Source: Paraburkholderia sp. CNPSo 3272 | Lineage (GTDB): Bacteria; Pseudomonadota; Gammaproteobacteria; Burkholderiales; Burkholderiaceae | Length of the DNA stretch: 64,000 nt | Assembly (NCBI RefSeq): GCF_024206495.1 | Contig: NZ_JAMBPQ010000009.1 | Coordinates: 172,601-236,600 of the forward strand | Direction of reading: 5' to 3' | Shown: piece by piece, positions 35,469 to 44,787 of the stretch | Layout: each line of letters opens with the position of its first letter | Numbering within the stretch: position 1 is the first letter of the stretch | Position numbers and translations under genes: made by a program | Notes under the pieces: model-generated | Database searches by the model: none | What the model was told of the DNA's origin: nothing | Seen by the model: the letters and a program-made list of their open reading frames with translations, nothing else

Positions 35469-36938
35469 ATGTACGTTTTCGGTCGAGTTTCGGTCTCCCT
35501 CGGGGGGCGTCAGGTATATCTCGATGGACAGCCGTTGGCGCTGGGCGCACGGGCGTTCGACATTCTCGAATTGCTCATTCGCGCCGAAGGCGCCATCGTG
35601 ACCAAAGACGAGATCTTGCGGCTCGTCTGGCCCACGACCTTCGTTGTCGAAAATAATATTCAGGTCCATATTTCGGCGCTGCGCAAGCTGCTTGGCGAAG
35701 GATGGATTCGCACTGTCTCGGGGCGAGGCTATCGGCTCGTGCGCCCTTCGTCGCAGCCATCAAGCGCGTCGAGCACCGTTGAGGGTGCGGCCGTGCTGAA
35801 GCAGGATAGCGACAACCGCCAGCGCGCATGGGCGCTCGCCGGCCGTGAAGATCAGGCGCGCCGACTGTACGAACGGCTTCGGCACGAATCGCTCATCACG
35901 GTCACCGGGCCCGGCGGCGTGGGTAAAACGCGGCTTGCCCTCACCGTGGCGAAAGCGTGGGCCGAGGACAATCGCGCCGCTTTTTGCCACGTCGATTTCG
36001 CCGACCATATCGATCGCTGTTCCTGCTATGCGGAACGACTGCCTATGCTGTTGCAGGAACTTCGCGACGGCAGCGCCGGGATTGCGGAAATCGCGGGCGA
36101 AATTGGCGATCGGCGCATCGTGCTCGTGCTGGACAATTGCGAGCGTGAAGTGGAGAGCGTCGCCGCACTATGCGAGTGCATTCTCGCCGCGAACCGCAAC
36201 GCGGTGCTGCTCGCGACCAGCCGCGAGCCGCTGCGCGCAAAGGGCGAATACCTTCACACGGTACCGCCGCTTTCACTGCCCCATGAAGGTGCGGACGAAG
36301 CGGCCATTCTCGCCAGCGGTGCCGTTACGATGTTCTTCGATCGCGCGAGAGCCACGGGAACCGAATTTCCGCAAAACCCGCAAACACTCGCGGCAATCGC
36401 CGATGTTTGCCGGCGCCTGAGCGGCCTGCCGCTCGCGCTCGAACTCGCGGTTGCGCGCGCCGCGTTGCTGGGCGCACAGGCGCTCGCGCATGAGCTACAG
36501 GGTTCTGCTTTGGGTCTCGCCGGCGGGTCGCGAACCGCGCATCCTCGCCAGCGCACCCTGCGCGCTTCGATCGAATGGAGCTATCTCCAGCTTGGCGCAG
36601 CCGAACGCGCGGTGCTGCATCGTCTGGCCGCTTTCGAGGCGCCATTCGACCTGGCCAGCGCCTGCAAAGTCGCCGCTGTCGACGGCATTCAGCGCGACAC
36701 GGCTTTGGAATGCGTACACGGGCTCGCCGCAAAGTCGCTGCTGACTTTGCACTCCGAAGGGGCGAACCGGCTCTACTCGCTCTTTCCCATCGTTCGCGCC
36801 TACGCTGCCGAGCGGATGGCCGAGTCCGGGAAGCGCGTTCCCCTTGCGCCGCAAAGCCCGCTTTCGAGCGCCCTTGCACCGGATTGCGCGAACATTCGAT
36901 CACTGCGCCACTCGAACAGCAAGCTGTACTCGCATTAA
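35469..36938 (+). CDS. Winged-helix STAND-ATPase regulator, short form
   Basis: Protein of 489 residues. Residues 1-92 are an OmpR/CadC-type winged helix (ARAFDILELLIRAEGAIVTK, VENNIQVHISALRKLL, VSGRGYRLV). An NB-ARC-like ATPase follows with Walker A GPGGVGKTR (147-155), Walker B LVLDNCE (219-225), LLATSREPLRA and GLPLALELAVARAA. There is no receiver domain. The large C-terminal sensor (tetratricopeptide-like) of the 964-residue paralogue at 48158 is absent. The end (SPLSSALAPDCANIRSL) looks like read-through, so it may be truncated. The gene is downstream of the remnants at 34624-35361. A purine-rich AAGAAGGGAGG precedes the ATG. Confidence 0.85.
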   Translation: MYVFGRVSVSLGGRQVYLDGQPLALGARAFDILELLIRAEGAIVTKDEILRLVWPTTFVVENNIQVHISALRKLLGEGWIRTVSGRGYRLVRPSSQPSSASSTVEGAAVLKQDSDNRQRAWALAGREDQARRLYERLRHESLITVTGPGGVGKTRLALTVAKAWAEDNRAAFCHVDFADHIDRCSCYAERLPMLLQELRDGSAGIAEIAGEIGDRRIVLVLDNCEREVESVAALCECILAANRNAVLLATSREPLRAKGEYLHTVPPLSLPHEGADEAAILASGAVTMFFDRARATGTEFPQNPQTLAAIADVCRRLSGLPLALELAVARAALLGAQALAHELQGSALGLAGGSRTAHPRQRTLRASIEWSYLQLGAAERAVLHRLAAFEAPFDLASACKVAAVDGIQRDTALECVHGLAAKSLLTLHSEGANRLYSLFPIVRAYAAERMAESGKRVPLAPQSPLSSALAPDCANIRSLRHSNSKLYSH

Positions 36939-37243
36939 CGGCGGGTTCAGCGGGTTCTGAATTAGTCTGCCCCACATTTCAGCACGCCGGCGATTTTCCC
37001 CAACACTACGCTAATGATTGAGCCGCCTTGCTCAATCATTACGACAACGCCTGCATTCGCTAAAAATCCTTAAGTGTTATGAACGCAGGCGGCAATCGCT
37101 GGATATCCCGAAACCTGTCCTCCATACTGCGGCTTACGCGCGAGGAATACGCTATTCCAGTATTCCTTGAATACTTCTCCACGAGGTTCTTGCGACGGCG
37201 CATCCGCGGCCCGCGAACGCGAAGCTAACAAGCTGCCCATTCA
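36939..37243. other. 305-base intergenic region upstream of the giant kinase
   Basis: No gene is seen. It contains GGTTCTGAATTAGTCTGCC at about 36954, similar to the end of the repeat block at 3690-3699, and an 11-bp hairpin at 37012-37041. It should hold the promoter for the 1743-residue protein. Confidence 0.4.
37012..37041 (+). terminator. 11-bp hairpin
   Basis: TAATGATTGAG (37012-37022) pairs perfectly with CTCAATCATTA (37031-37041) around an 8-base loop. It lies about 75 bases after the winged-helix ATPase gene. No T-run follows, so a terminator or a binding site are both possible. Confidence 0.45.
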
Positions 37244-40200
37244 ATGACCACGCATGCCAAGCCCTCCCACCCGGTTGCCGCACAGATTGAGAATGGCGCG
37301 GCCGTGGACGCCGCTTTCCCTGGCGTGCACTTCGACATCGCCTGGTTCGAGCGCTGCGAGAAGCGCGAACTCGACCATGCCGACGGCGTCACGACCTGCC
37401 TGCTGCGCGAGCCCGGTGACGGCAGGTATTGGCTCGCGCGCCATGCGCTGAACACCTCTGCAATCGGCTGCGAGCGCCTGAAGCGCGAACTTGCCGTCAG
37501 CGCACAAATTAGCATGCCTTGGGGCCTGCCGCCGGTGGAGTCCATCTGGGGTGGCGAACGCTTCATCATCGTGTACGAGGCAGGCGCGAGCAGCACGCTC
37601 GCCTCCTCTCTGGACACTCGGCAACTCGGCCTCGAAGCGTTTCTCGCCGTGGCCGCGGGCGCAGCGCGCGCACTAGGCGAAGCGCATTCAGCGGGCCTTT
37701 GCCACGGGGATCTGAAACTCTCCAGCATCGTGCTCGCCAATGCCCAGGCCGACCTCGAAGCCGACGCCGAAGCCTGCGCAATCCGCCTGACCGGATTCGA
37801 TCCCGCGCCGCCTGAGGCGTATCGCGAACGCCTGAGCGCGCAGCCGTATCTGGCTCCGGAAGTCGCGCTCAATGACGCCCCTGCCGATCGAAAAAGCGCA
37901 GACCTCTATGCGCTGGGCGTGGCGCTCTACGCCCTGCTGACCGGCGAATTGCCCATCGACGCGCGAAGCGCGGCGGGTTGGTATCACGCGCGCCTCGCAA
38001 TCGAACCTCTTCATCCGCGCCGACACCGCGCGGACGTGCCCGAGCCGCTCGCCGAAGTCCTGCTCAGGCTGCTCGCGAAAGACCCGCGCGAACGCTATGT
38101 CACGGCCGCTGCCGCCTATGCGGACTTGCAACGCATCCGCAACTCGCTTTGCGCGCCTGGCGGCGAAGCCCGCGTGGCCGTGGATGCCGGCGCATCGTCT
38201 CATCTCCTCAGCCTGCCTGGCCGGTTGTTTGGCCGGGCAACCGAGAAAGCCTTGCTCGACGATGCGCTTGCGCGCGTGGCCGCGACCGGCAAGACCGAAG
38301 TCGTGCTGATCTCCGGCAGCGGCGGCTGCGGAAAGTCAGCGCTCGTCGAATCGCTTTTCAACGACGTGCAGCGCCTCGGCTCCCGATTCGCGTCCGGCAA
38401 GGCCGACAAGCTTCGCACCACGATCCCTTACGCGCCGGTCGTCCAGATCGTGCGCGCCTTGACGCTGGCGCTGCTCGGCGAGGCCGACAACCTGCTCGCG
38501 TCCGTTCGCGAACGCTGGACTCAACGCCTCGAGGGGCAAGGGCGAGCGATCGCCGAACTCGTACCCGAAGTCGAACACGTCATCGGCCCCGGCGCGCCGC
38601 TTGCCGACGTGGCCGCGCCGCTCGCCCAGGCGCGTCTCGTGCGCGCGCTGCTGCACACATTCGCAGCGCTCGCACAGCCAGGCGCGCCGCTCGTCATTTT
38701 CTTCGACGACGTTCAATGGGCCGACCCCGCGAGCCTCGCGTTTCTGAGGGCGTTCTCTTCGGAACCGCCGCCGCACGTGCTGCTTCTTTGCGCGCACCGC
38801 GAATCCTCCGTCGAGCGGCCTGGCCCGCACCAGTGGCTGCGCGAACTCGACGCATGCAAGACGACGCGCGTGACGCAAGTGCGTCTGCAAGCGCTTTCGG
38901 TACGTGACCTCGCCGGTCTGATTGGCGCGACGCTCAACGAACCGGCCGAGCGCGTCGAGCCTCTGGCGCGCGCCGTACACGCGAAAACGGCCGGCAATCC
39001 ATTCTTCTCGCGCCAGCTCCTGCGCATGCTGATCGACGACGAAGTGCTGGGCTACAGCGTCAAAGCCGCGGCCTGGACGTGGGACGAAGCGATCATCGCG
39101 CAGCGCCTTTACTCCGACAACGTGATCGACCTGCTGATTCGCCGCTTCGATCGATTTCCGCAGGAAAGCGTGAAACTGGTCGAGTGGCTCGCCTGCGTCG
39201 GGGTGCGATGCGACGTGGCACTGCTCGCGCAAATTGGCGGCATCACGCCGGGCGACGTTCATGAGCGTCTGCGCCCATTCGTCGATGCGAATCTGCTCGC
39301 GGCTCAACCCGAGGCTTACGCGTTTTTGCACGATCGCGTGCTCGAATCCGCTTACGCGCGTATCGATGCGCAAACGAAGCCGCATTATCACGCGCGCATC
39401 GCCTCCGTGATGATCGACTACTGGCGTGCGAGTCTCCCCGAGTCTGCGTTCGATATTGCCAGTCAGATCGAGCGCGCACCCAAAGAAGCGCTCGACCCCG
39501 AAACGCGGGTTGCGTATGTTCGTGTATTGATCCTGGCGGGCAAGCGCGCACGCAACGCCGCGGCCCTGGACCAGGCAACGGAATATGCCAACGTGGCCCT
39601 CGGCATGGTCGATGAACAGTGGTGGTCGAACCACTATGGCCTGACTTACGGCGCCCAACTGCTGCACTGCGAGTGTTTGCTGGCGCAGGCCAGACTCACG
39701 GATGCTCAACAACGCATCGACGCGTTGCTCGCCCACCCGCTCGCGATTCTCGACCGGGCCGGCGTGCATCGCCTCAAGGCCGTCCTGCAGACCGTCCAGT
39801 CCGATTACGAAGGCGCTTTGTCCACCGCGCTGGCCGGGCTTGCGCTGCTGGGCGTACATCTGCACCGCTCGCCAACAGCCGAACAGATGCGCGCCGCGTG
39901 CGAGTCGGTACAGATCGCGTTGCGGGGCCGCGCGATCGCGAGCGTGCGCCATCTGCCACCCTGCGAGGACCGGCGCATTCAGATCGTCATGGGCCTGCTC
40001 GCCACGCTCACTTCCTCGTTCTTCGTGACTGACGGGCTCGGCATCCTGCATCTCGCCAAGATGGTCGAACTCACGCTCGAACATGGCGTGACGCCCGAGT
40101 CGCCGTATGGTCTCGCGTGGTTCGGCGTCCTGTTCGCAGGCATGTACGAAGCGGCTGACGAAGGGCTCGCCTACGGACAGGCTGCGCTGACGCTGGTCGA

Positions 40201-42475
40201 TCAGCACGGTTTCGAAGCGCAGCGCGTGGCCACGCTCGTTGCCATCGATCAGGTCAGCGTATGGACGCGCCCGCTCTCTTTCGCGCTCGAGCACGCGCGG
40301 CAGGCGCGCGTGCTGGGGCGTGCCTCGGGCGACATCGGCATGGCCTGTTACGCGTGCAATCACATTGTTTCCGACGTGATTGCCATGGGCGAAAATTTGT
40401 CGCTCGTCGACGAAGAGGTCGAACGGGGACTCGAACTCACAGCGATCATCCAGTACCGCGATATCGAAGCGGTCCTGCTGGCACAACGCGATTTCGTTCA
40501 CCAGTTGCAGCGAGCGAAGGACAGCACGGATCGACTCGAGCACACCGGCGCCGCGGTTTCGCAGATCGCCCGCTTTTTCCTGTACTTTTATGACGGCCTC
40601 GCGAAGCTATTCGCCGGAGCGTATTGCGCCGCGCGCACTCGCCTCGACGATGCGCGGGCGCTTGCCTGGACCGTGCCCGCGCATATCAACGTGGCCGACT
40701 GCCACTGGTATGGCGCGCTCGCAATTTCACGCGGGCAATTCACTTCGCACGACAGCGCGCTTTTCGAGCTTCGCACGCAGCGCGTGCAGTTCGCGCGCTG
40801 GGCCAATCAAAACGGTGCGACGTTTCGCAACAAGCTCCTCCTGATCGACGCTGAAATCGCGCGGCTCCAGGGCGATGCCTTCGGCGCGCTCGTCGCTTAC
40901 GAGAAGTCCGCACAAGCCGCCGAAGCAGCGGGATTCACGCACGAACAGGCGCTCGCGCACGAATTCGCGGGCGAGCTTTGCATGGCGCATGCGCTGGAGA
41001 GCTCCGCGCGCCATCATTTGCATCAGGCAGCAATCTGCTATGGCCGCTGGGGCGCGGCGTTACCCGAGGAGCGTATTCACGAACGCCACCCGCAACTGGC
41101 GTCCGTGGCGACCGACGAAGCGAGTCCGCGCAACGAAGTGCGGCAGCAGCCCTTTGTCGAGCTCGGCGTCGAAGCCGCGAAGGCAATCTCGGGCGAAGCC
41201 GTGACCGATCGTCTGGTCGAGAGGTTGCTGACGGGCATCACCGTGTACGCCGGGGCGCAATACGGCCTCTTGCTGCTCATGCACGACGACGGGCCGAAAA
41301 TCGAAGCGTTGGCGCGCGTCGAATCGAATCACATGGCGGTCACGCTCAGATCCGTGGCACCCGACGATGAAGCCTTGCCGCTCGCCGTGCTCAATAGCGT
41401 CGTTCGCACGCGAAAGACGCTGGTGTTCGCGGAAGCAAGCGTCGAATCGCCGTTGCTGCGCGCGCGCACTAGCGCCGGGCGCACGCAACGCTCGGTGCTC
41501 TGCATGCCGCTGTTGCGGGGCGGATCGCTGATTGGCGTCGTCTATCTGGAGAACAATCTCGCGCCTGGCGTCTTTGACCCGAGCCGCGTCGCCGGCCTTG
41601 AAGTGCTCGCGCCGCAGGTCGCGGTTTCCCTCGAAACCGCCCGCCTGTACGAAAGGCTCGTCGAGGAAAGCGAGCACCGCCTGAATGCGGAAGTCAACCT
41701 GCGCTACGCGCGCGACGAACTCGCGCGCACCTCGCATCTCACGGTCATGGGCAGCGTCGCAGCCTCCATCGCCCACGAGGTGAACCAACCGCTCTCCGCA
41801 ATCGCCACTTCGGTCGACGCCAGCCTGCGCTGGTTGCAGCGCGCCACGCCCAATCTCGAGGAAGTCGCGGCGGGCCTCGACCACATCAAGCGAACGAGCT
41901 TGCGTGCGGTCGAAATCATTCGCGCGCTGCGCGCACTCGCCAAGCAGGCGCCCGCGATTCTCGCGCCGCTACGCATGGACGACGTCGTGCGCGACGTGCT
42001 GGACCTGCTCCAACCGGAAGCACTAGCGCAGCAAATCCGCGTCGTCACCCAACTGGAAGCCGGCGACGCGATCGTTCAGGCGGATCGCGTCCAGCTGCAG
42101 CAGGTGGTGCTCAACCTGTTTACCAACGCCGTGGAGGCGATGAGCGAAACGGTGCTGGAAACGCGCACGCTTGCGATCTCCACGAGAGTGAGTGAGGGAA
42201 AGGTCGTGATGTCCGCGCGTGATCGCGGCACTGGAATTCCGGCAGACGTCCTCGAGCGGATATTCGATCCGCTCTATACGACGAAGGCGTCGGGCATGGG
42301 GATGGGCCTGGCGATTTGCCGCTCCATCGTCGAGAGCCATCACGGGACGCTCGATGCCTTTAACGTGGAGGACGGCGCCGAGTTTGTCATGACGCTGCCT
42401 ATCGCCTGGCACGATGTCGCACCCCGGCGCGCGCGCAGCATTAACATTCAAGACTTTCCCGGTTACGCGCGTTAG
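37244..42475 (+). CDS. Trifunctional pseudokinase/AAA ATPase/GAF/sensor histidine kinase
   Basis: Protein of 1743 residues. Domains in order are a Ser/Thr-kinase-like fold (about 30-300), an AAA/MalT-like ATPase with Walker A GSGGCGKSA (358-366) and Walker B LVIFFDDVQWAD (about 482-494), a long helical repeat region (about 700-1300), GAF (about 1325-1472), HisKA (ASIAHEVNQPLS, H near 1510) and HATPase (NLFTNAVEAM near 1624, DRGTGIP, GMGMGLAICRS near 1684). The histidine-kinase core looks intact. The kinase domain has HGDLKLSS for HRDLKxxN, GFD for DFG and no obvious beta3 lysine, so it is probably a pseudokinase. It is followed 40 bases later by a FixJ-like regulator, its likely partner. Input signal unknown. 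Confidence 0.92.
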   Translation: MTTHAKPSHPVAAQIENGAAVDAAFPGVHFDIAWFERCEKRELDHADGVTTCLLREPGDGRYWLARHALNTSAIGCERLKRELAVSAQISMPWGLPPVESIWGGERFIIVYEAGASSTLASSLDTRQLGLEAFLAVAAGAARALGEAHSAGLCHGDLKLSSIVLANAQADLEADAEACAIRLTGFDPAPPEAYRERLSAQPYLAPEVALNDAPADRKSADLYALGVALYALLTGELPIDARSAAGWYHARLAIEPLHPRRHRADVPEPLAEVLLRLLAKDPRERYVTAAAAYADLQRIRNSLCAPGGEARVAVDAGASSHLLSLPGRLFGRATEKALLDDALARVAATGKTEVVLISGSGGCGKSALVESLFNDVQRLGSRFASGKADKLRTTIPYAPVVQIVRALTLALLGEADNLLASVRERWTQRLEGQGRAIAELVPEVEHVIGPGAPLADVAAPLAQARLVRALLHTFAALAQPGAPLVIFFDDVQWADPASLAFLRAFSSEPPPHVLLLCAHRESSVERPGPHQWLRELDACKTTRVTQVRLQALSVRDLAGLIGATLNEPAERVEPLARAVHAKTAGNPFFSRQLLRMLIDDEVLGYSVKAAAWTWDEAIIAQRLYSDNVIDLLIRRFDRFPQESVKLVEWLACVGVRCDVALLAQIGGITPGDVHERLRPFVDANLLAAQPEAYAFLHDRVLESAYARIDAQTKPHYHARIASVMIDYWRASLPESAFDIASQIERAPKEALDPETRVAYVRVLILAGKRARNAAALDQATEYANVALGMVDEQWWSNHYGLTYGAQLLHCECLLAQARLTDAQQRIDALLAHPLAILDRAGVHRLKAVLQTVQSDYEGALSTALAGLALLGVHLHRSPTAEQMRAACESVQIALRGRAIASVRHLPPCEDRRIQIVMGLLATLTSSFFVTDGLGILHLAKMVELTLEHGVTPESPYGLAWFGVLFAGMYEAADEGLAYGQAALTLVDQHGFEAQRVATLVAIDQVSVWTRPLSFALEHARQARVLGRASGDIGMACYACNHIVSDVIAMGENLSLVDEEVERGLELTAIIQYRDIEAVLLAQRDFVHQLQRAKDSTDRLEHTGAAVSQIARFFLYFYDGLAKLFAGAYCAARTRLDDARALAWTVPAHINVADCHWYGALAISRGQFTSHDSALFELRTQRVQFARWANQNGATFRNKLLLIDAEIARLQGDAFGALVAYEKSAQAAEAAGFTHEQALAHEFAGELCMAHALESSARHHLHQAAICYGRWGAALPEERIHERHPQLASVATDEASPRNEVRQQPFVELGVEAAKAISGEAVTDRLVERLLTGITVYAGAQYGLLLLMHDDGPKIEALARVESNHMAVTLRSVAPDDEALPLAVLNSVVRTRKTLVFAEASVESPLLRARTSAGRTQRSVLCMPLLRGGSLIGVVYLENNLAPGVFDPSRVAGLEVLAPQVAVSLETARLYERLVEESEHRLNAEVNLRYARDELARTSHLTVMGSVAASIAHEVNQPLSAIATSVDASLRWLQRATPNLEEVAAGLDHIKRTSLRAVEIIRALRALAKQAPAILAPLRMDDVVRDVLDLLQPEALAQQIRVVTQLEAGDAIVQADRVQLQQVVLNLFTNAVEAMSETVLETRTLAISTRVSEGKVVMSARDRGTGIPADVLERIFDPLYTTKASGMGMGLAICRSIVESHHGTLDAFNVEDGAEFVMTLPIAWHDVAPRRARSINIQDFPGYAR

Positions 42476-42515
42476 CCTCCTGTCTGTTCGGATCCCACGC
42501 AATCCGGGTTGAATC

Positions 42516-43187
42516 GTGAAATCAGCGACATTCTTGAACCAAGAGCTAGCCAGCGAAGTCTTCACGGTCTATGTCGTCGAAGACGACATAGTCATGAACG
42601 AGGCCATCTGCCTGCTTGCGCGCTCCGTTGGCGTCGATGCACAGGGTTTTCTGAGCGTGCAGGACTTCCTCACTTGCAAGCGCAACACGGGGCCGAGTTG
42701 CCTCGTGCTCGACATTCGACTGAGGGGAAGCAGCGGGCTTGCGCTGCAAGACCTGCTCAAATCGGAGCATGACCCGATTCCGGTGATTTTCGTCACCGGT
42801 CATGCGGATATTCCCATGAGCGTGCGGGCGATGAAGGCGGGCGCCATCGACTTCCTCACGAAGCCGTTTCGCGATCAGGATCTGCTCGACGCCATTGCGA
42901 TCTCGCTGGAACGCGACGCCGCAAGGTTGACCCGCGAGCGGCACGATAACGATGTGCTCGCGCGCTTCGAAGCGATGATCGAGCGCGAGCGCGAGGTGAT
43001 GGCCGCCGCCGCGGCCGGTAAATTGAGCAAGCAGATCGCGGACGAGCTTGGCATTAGCGAAGTCACCGTGCGCGTCTACCGCAGCAGTGCGATGCGCAAG
43101 ATGCGTGCACGTTCGTTCGCAGAACTTGTCATTCTCGCGCATCGGCTGGGGATCGTCGTGAAGGACGACCGGACGCGCCTGAATTGA
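42516..43187 (+). CDS. FixJ/NarL-type response regulator, partner of the 1743-residue kinase
   Basis: Protein of 223 residues starting at a GTG. The receiver has VEDD (21-24), phospho-acceptor D66 (LVLDIRLRG) and K116 (FLTKPFRDQD). The LuxR helix-turn-helix is GKLSKQIADELGISEVTV then RVYRSSAMRKM. Receiver residues are intact. It starts 40 bases after the kinase stop and should be phosphorylated by it. It closely resembles the orphan regulator at 11852-12508. It converges on the DUF1275 gene. Confidence 0.93.
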   Translation: MKSATFLNQELASEVFTVYVVEDDIVMNEAICLLARSVGVDAQGFLSVQDFLTCKRNTGPSCLVLDIRLRGSSGLALQDLLKSEHDPIPVIFVTGHADIPMSVRAMKAGAIDFLTKPFRDQDLLDAIAISLERDAARLTRERHDNDVLARFEAMIEREREVMAAAAAGKLSKQIADELGISEVTVRVYRSSAMRKMRARSFAELVILAHRLGIVVKDDRTRLN

Positions 43188-43211
43188 AGGCTGAAGCGTG
43201 TCAGCCAGCCG

Positions 43212-43952
43212 TCACGCGCTTTCACGCCCCATTCGCGACGCGCAGCAAGCGAGCACCCCAAGCATCACGAGCGGCAAGATGAGCGCCCAGAACGAGCCCA
43301 TCAACCAGCCCAGCGCCCCGCCGCCCGCGCCCAGCGCGAATGCGAGGACCGGCGGCAGCGTGCGCACGAGCCGCGTGCGCGCTTCGCCCCGGTCAATGTG
43401 CGCCGTGCCGGGCGCGAGCAGATCGAATGCGTCGATCACGGCCTGTGTGACGTTGCCCGTCATCACCGTGTTCGCGGCCACACTGCGCGTCGCGAGCCGC
43501 GCGTGGGCGTTCTGCACGCCCATGCCGGCCGCGCCCAGCAGCCCGCAAACGATGGTCAGCGGCGCATTCGCGTTCGTGATGGGCGCAGCGAATACGCCTG
43601 CGAGCATGAAGGCAACGAGGAAAGCGATCTGCAAGAGGTAGAGGCCCACCGCGCGTGTGCTTTCGGGGCGCTCGCGCAGTGTGTCGTCGAGCAGGCGCGC
43701 GACAACAATGCCGCTCACGAACGCCGGAAACGCCAGCAGCTTGATCGAAAGGCCGTTGCCCGCACCCGCGAGCCCTGAACCGATCAGGATGAAGTTGCCG
43801 GTGACATGTGCGGTGAAAAGACCGTAGAGGGCCACGAAGCCGAGCGTGTCGACATAGCCCGCGATGAAAGCGAGCATGCCGTTCTCGCCCAAAAGCGATT
43901 CGAGCACGCTTCCCGCGAAGCGCGCTCGCGTGTTTAGAGTTCGTTGTTGCAC
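43212..43952 (-). CDS. DUF1275 (YoaK-like) membrane protein
   Basis: Protein of 246 residues with about six hydrophobic segments and the DUF1275 pattern: MLAFIAGYVDTLGFVALYGLFTAH, VTGNFILIG, GMGVQNAHARLATRSVAANTVMTGNVTQ. The family is of unknown function, though some members are annotated as transporters. I selected the GTG at 43952 because the frame upstream is arginine-rich and the family starts about there; an upstream start cannot be excluded. Downstream (convergent) is the FixJ-like regulator. Confidence 0.85.
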   Translation of the reverse strand: MQQRTLNTRARFAGSVLESLLGENGMLAFIAGYVDTLGFVALYGLFTAHVTGNFILIGSGLAGAGNGLSIKLLAFPAFVSGIVVARLLDDTLRERPESTRAVGLYLLQIAFLVAFMLAGVFAAPITNANAPLTIVCGLLGAAGMGVQNAHARLATRSVAANTVMTGNVTQAVIDAFDLLAPGTAHIDRGEARTRLVRTLPPVLAFALGAGGGALGWLMGSFWALILPLVMLGVLACCASRMGRESA

Positions 43953-44029
43953 GATGATTCGCTCGTGAGTGTGATGGTTTTCATGGACGACATGTCGCGT
44001 TCTCCAAAACAGCGCGGCCCCTGCATCCT

Positions 44030-44692
44030 CTACTCCAGCCAGGGCGAACCCAGTATCTGCCCGCAAAAATTGATGCGGCGATAGTTGGGGTCGATCCGGT
44101 CCAGCACGTCGGCGCACTGATTGCCCACGGCGGTCTGTGGCCGAAAAGCGATCCCGCGCCCGAAGGCGCGAATGACTTCCTGCTTGTAGCCTTGCCCGCG
44201 AGGAAACGCCGCGAGCACGCTTGCCCGCTCGTGCTCCGTGTACAGATGCAGATTCGTGCCAATCAGATCGGTGCGAACCGCCGCCGCGAGCAGATCCGAA
44301 AGCGGCGTCACTCGCGCCGGAATGCCGGGCGATGTATGCAGGGCGACCGCGAGCCACGCATCATGCTGCTTCTGGCTTTTCATCCCGTAGTAGTGCAGCA
44401 GATGCCGGGCCGCGTCGGCGCTGTCGATTTCATAGCGCAGCGTCGAATGCGAATACGCGGGGCTCAGGCCCATGTTCGCGTACATCGCACTGACGTAAAG
44501 TAAATCCGTGTCGCATTCCATGCCCCAGCGCCGCGCCCTCAGCATCGCGAACATGAACACCCGGTTGGCGTGCCCGAGCAGGATGGGCGGCAACGTGGCG
44601 CATGCGCTTTCGACAGCCGCGGTCGCCACGGGCGTGCGCGGAATCCGCACGCCAGCGACTTCGCTGACCGTGCACCACGACGCTGTTTGCAT
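44030..44692 (-). CDS. HD-like hydrolase (cyanamide-hydratase-like) with altered HD pair
   Basis: Protein of 220 residues that follows the plan of the cyanamide-hydratase type HD proteins: H41 (LLGHANRVFMFAML), the second-helix segment LLYVSAMYANMGLSPAYS, the H119 segment (WLAVALHTSPGIP) and a C-terminal KPQTAV-like stretch (FRPQTAVGNQCADVLD). The usual HD pair of this fold, in the pattern L-x-HD-x-GL, reads A72-N73 here. Loss of both metal ligands should change or abolish activity. The ATG at 44692 was chosen as the start of the conserved part. Confidence 0.75.
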   Translation of the reverse strand: MQTASWCTVSEVAGVRIPRTPVATAAVESACATLPPILLGHANRVFMFAMLRARRWGMECDTDLLYVSAMYANMGLSPAYSHSTLRYEIDSADAARHLLHYYGMKSQKQHDAWLAVALHTSPGIPARVTPLSDLLAAAVRTDLIGTNLHLYTEHERASVLAAFPRGQGYKQEVIRAFGRGIAFRPQTAVGNQCADVLDRIDPNYRRINFCGQILGSPWLE

Positions 44693-44787
44693 AGAAGCCC
44701 TTCCGGATGTCCCGATCGTTATTTTCGGTGGTTGACGCAAGCGCGGCGCGAGTGACGTCGGTGCGTTTCATCTCAGCGTGCTCCCGT

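Noticed and set aside
38336..40543. Open frame of 735 codons on the minus strand inside the giant kinase gene
   Set aside because: Composition is that of a shadow frame, and the plus strand shows Walker motifs and conserved domains throughout.
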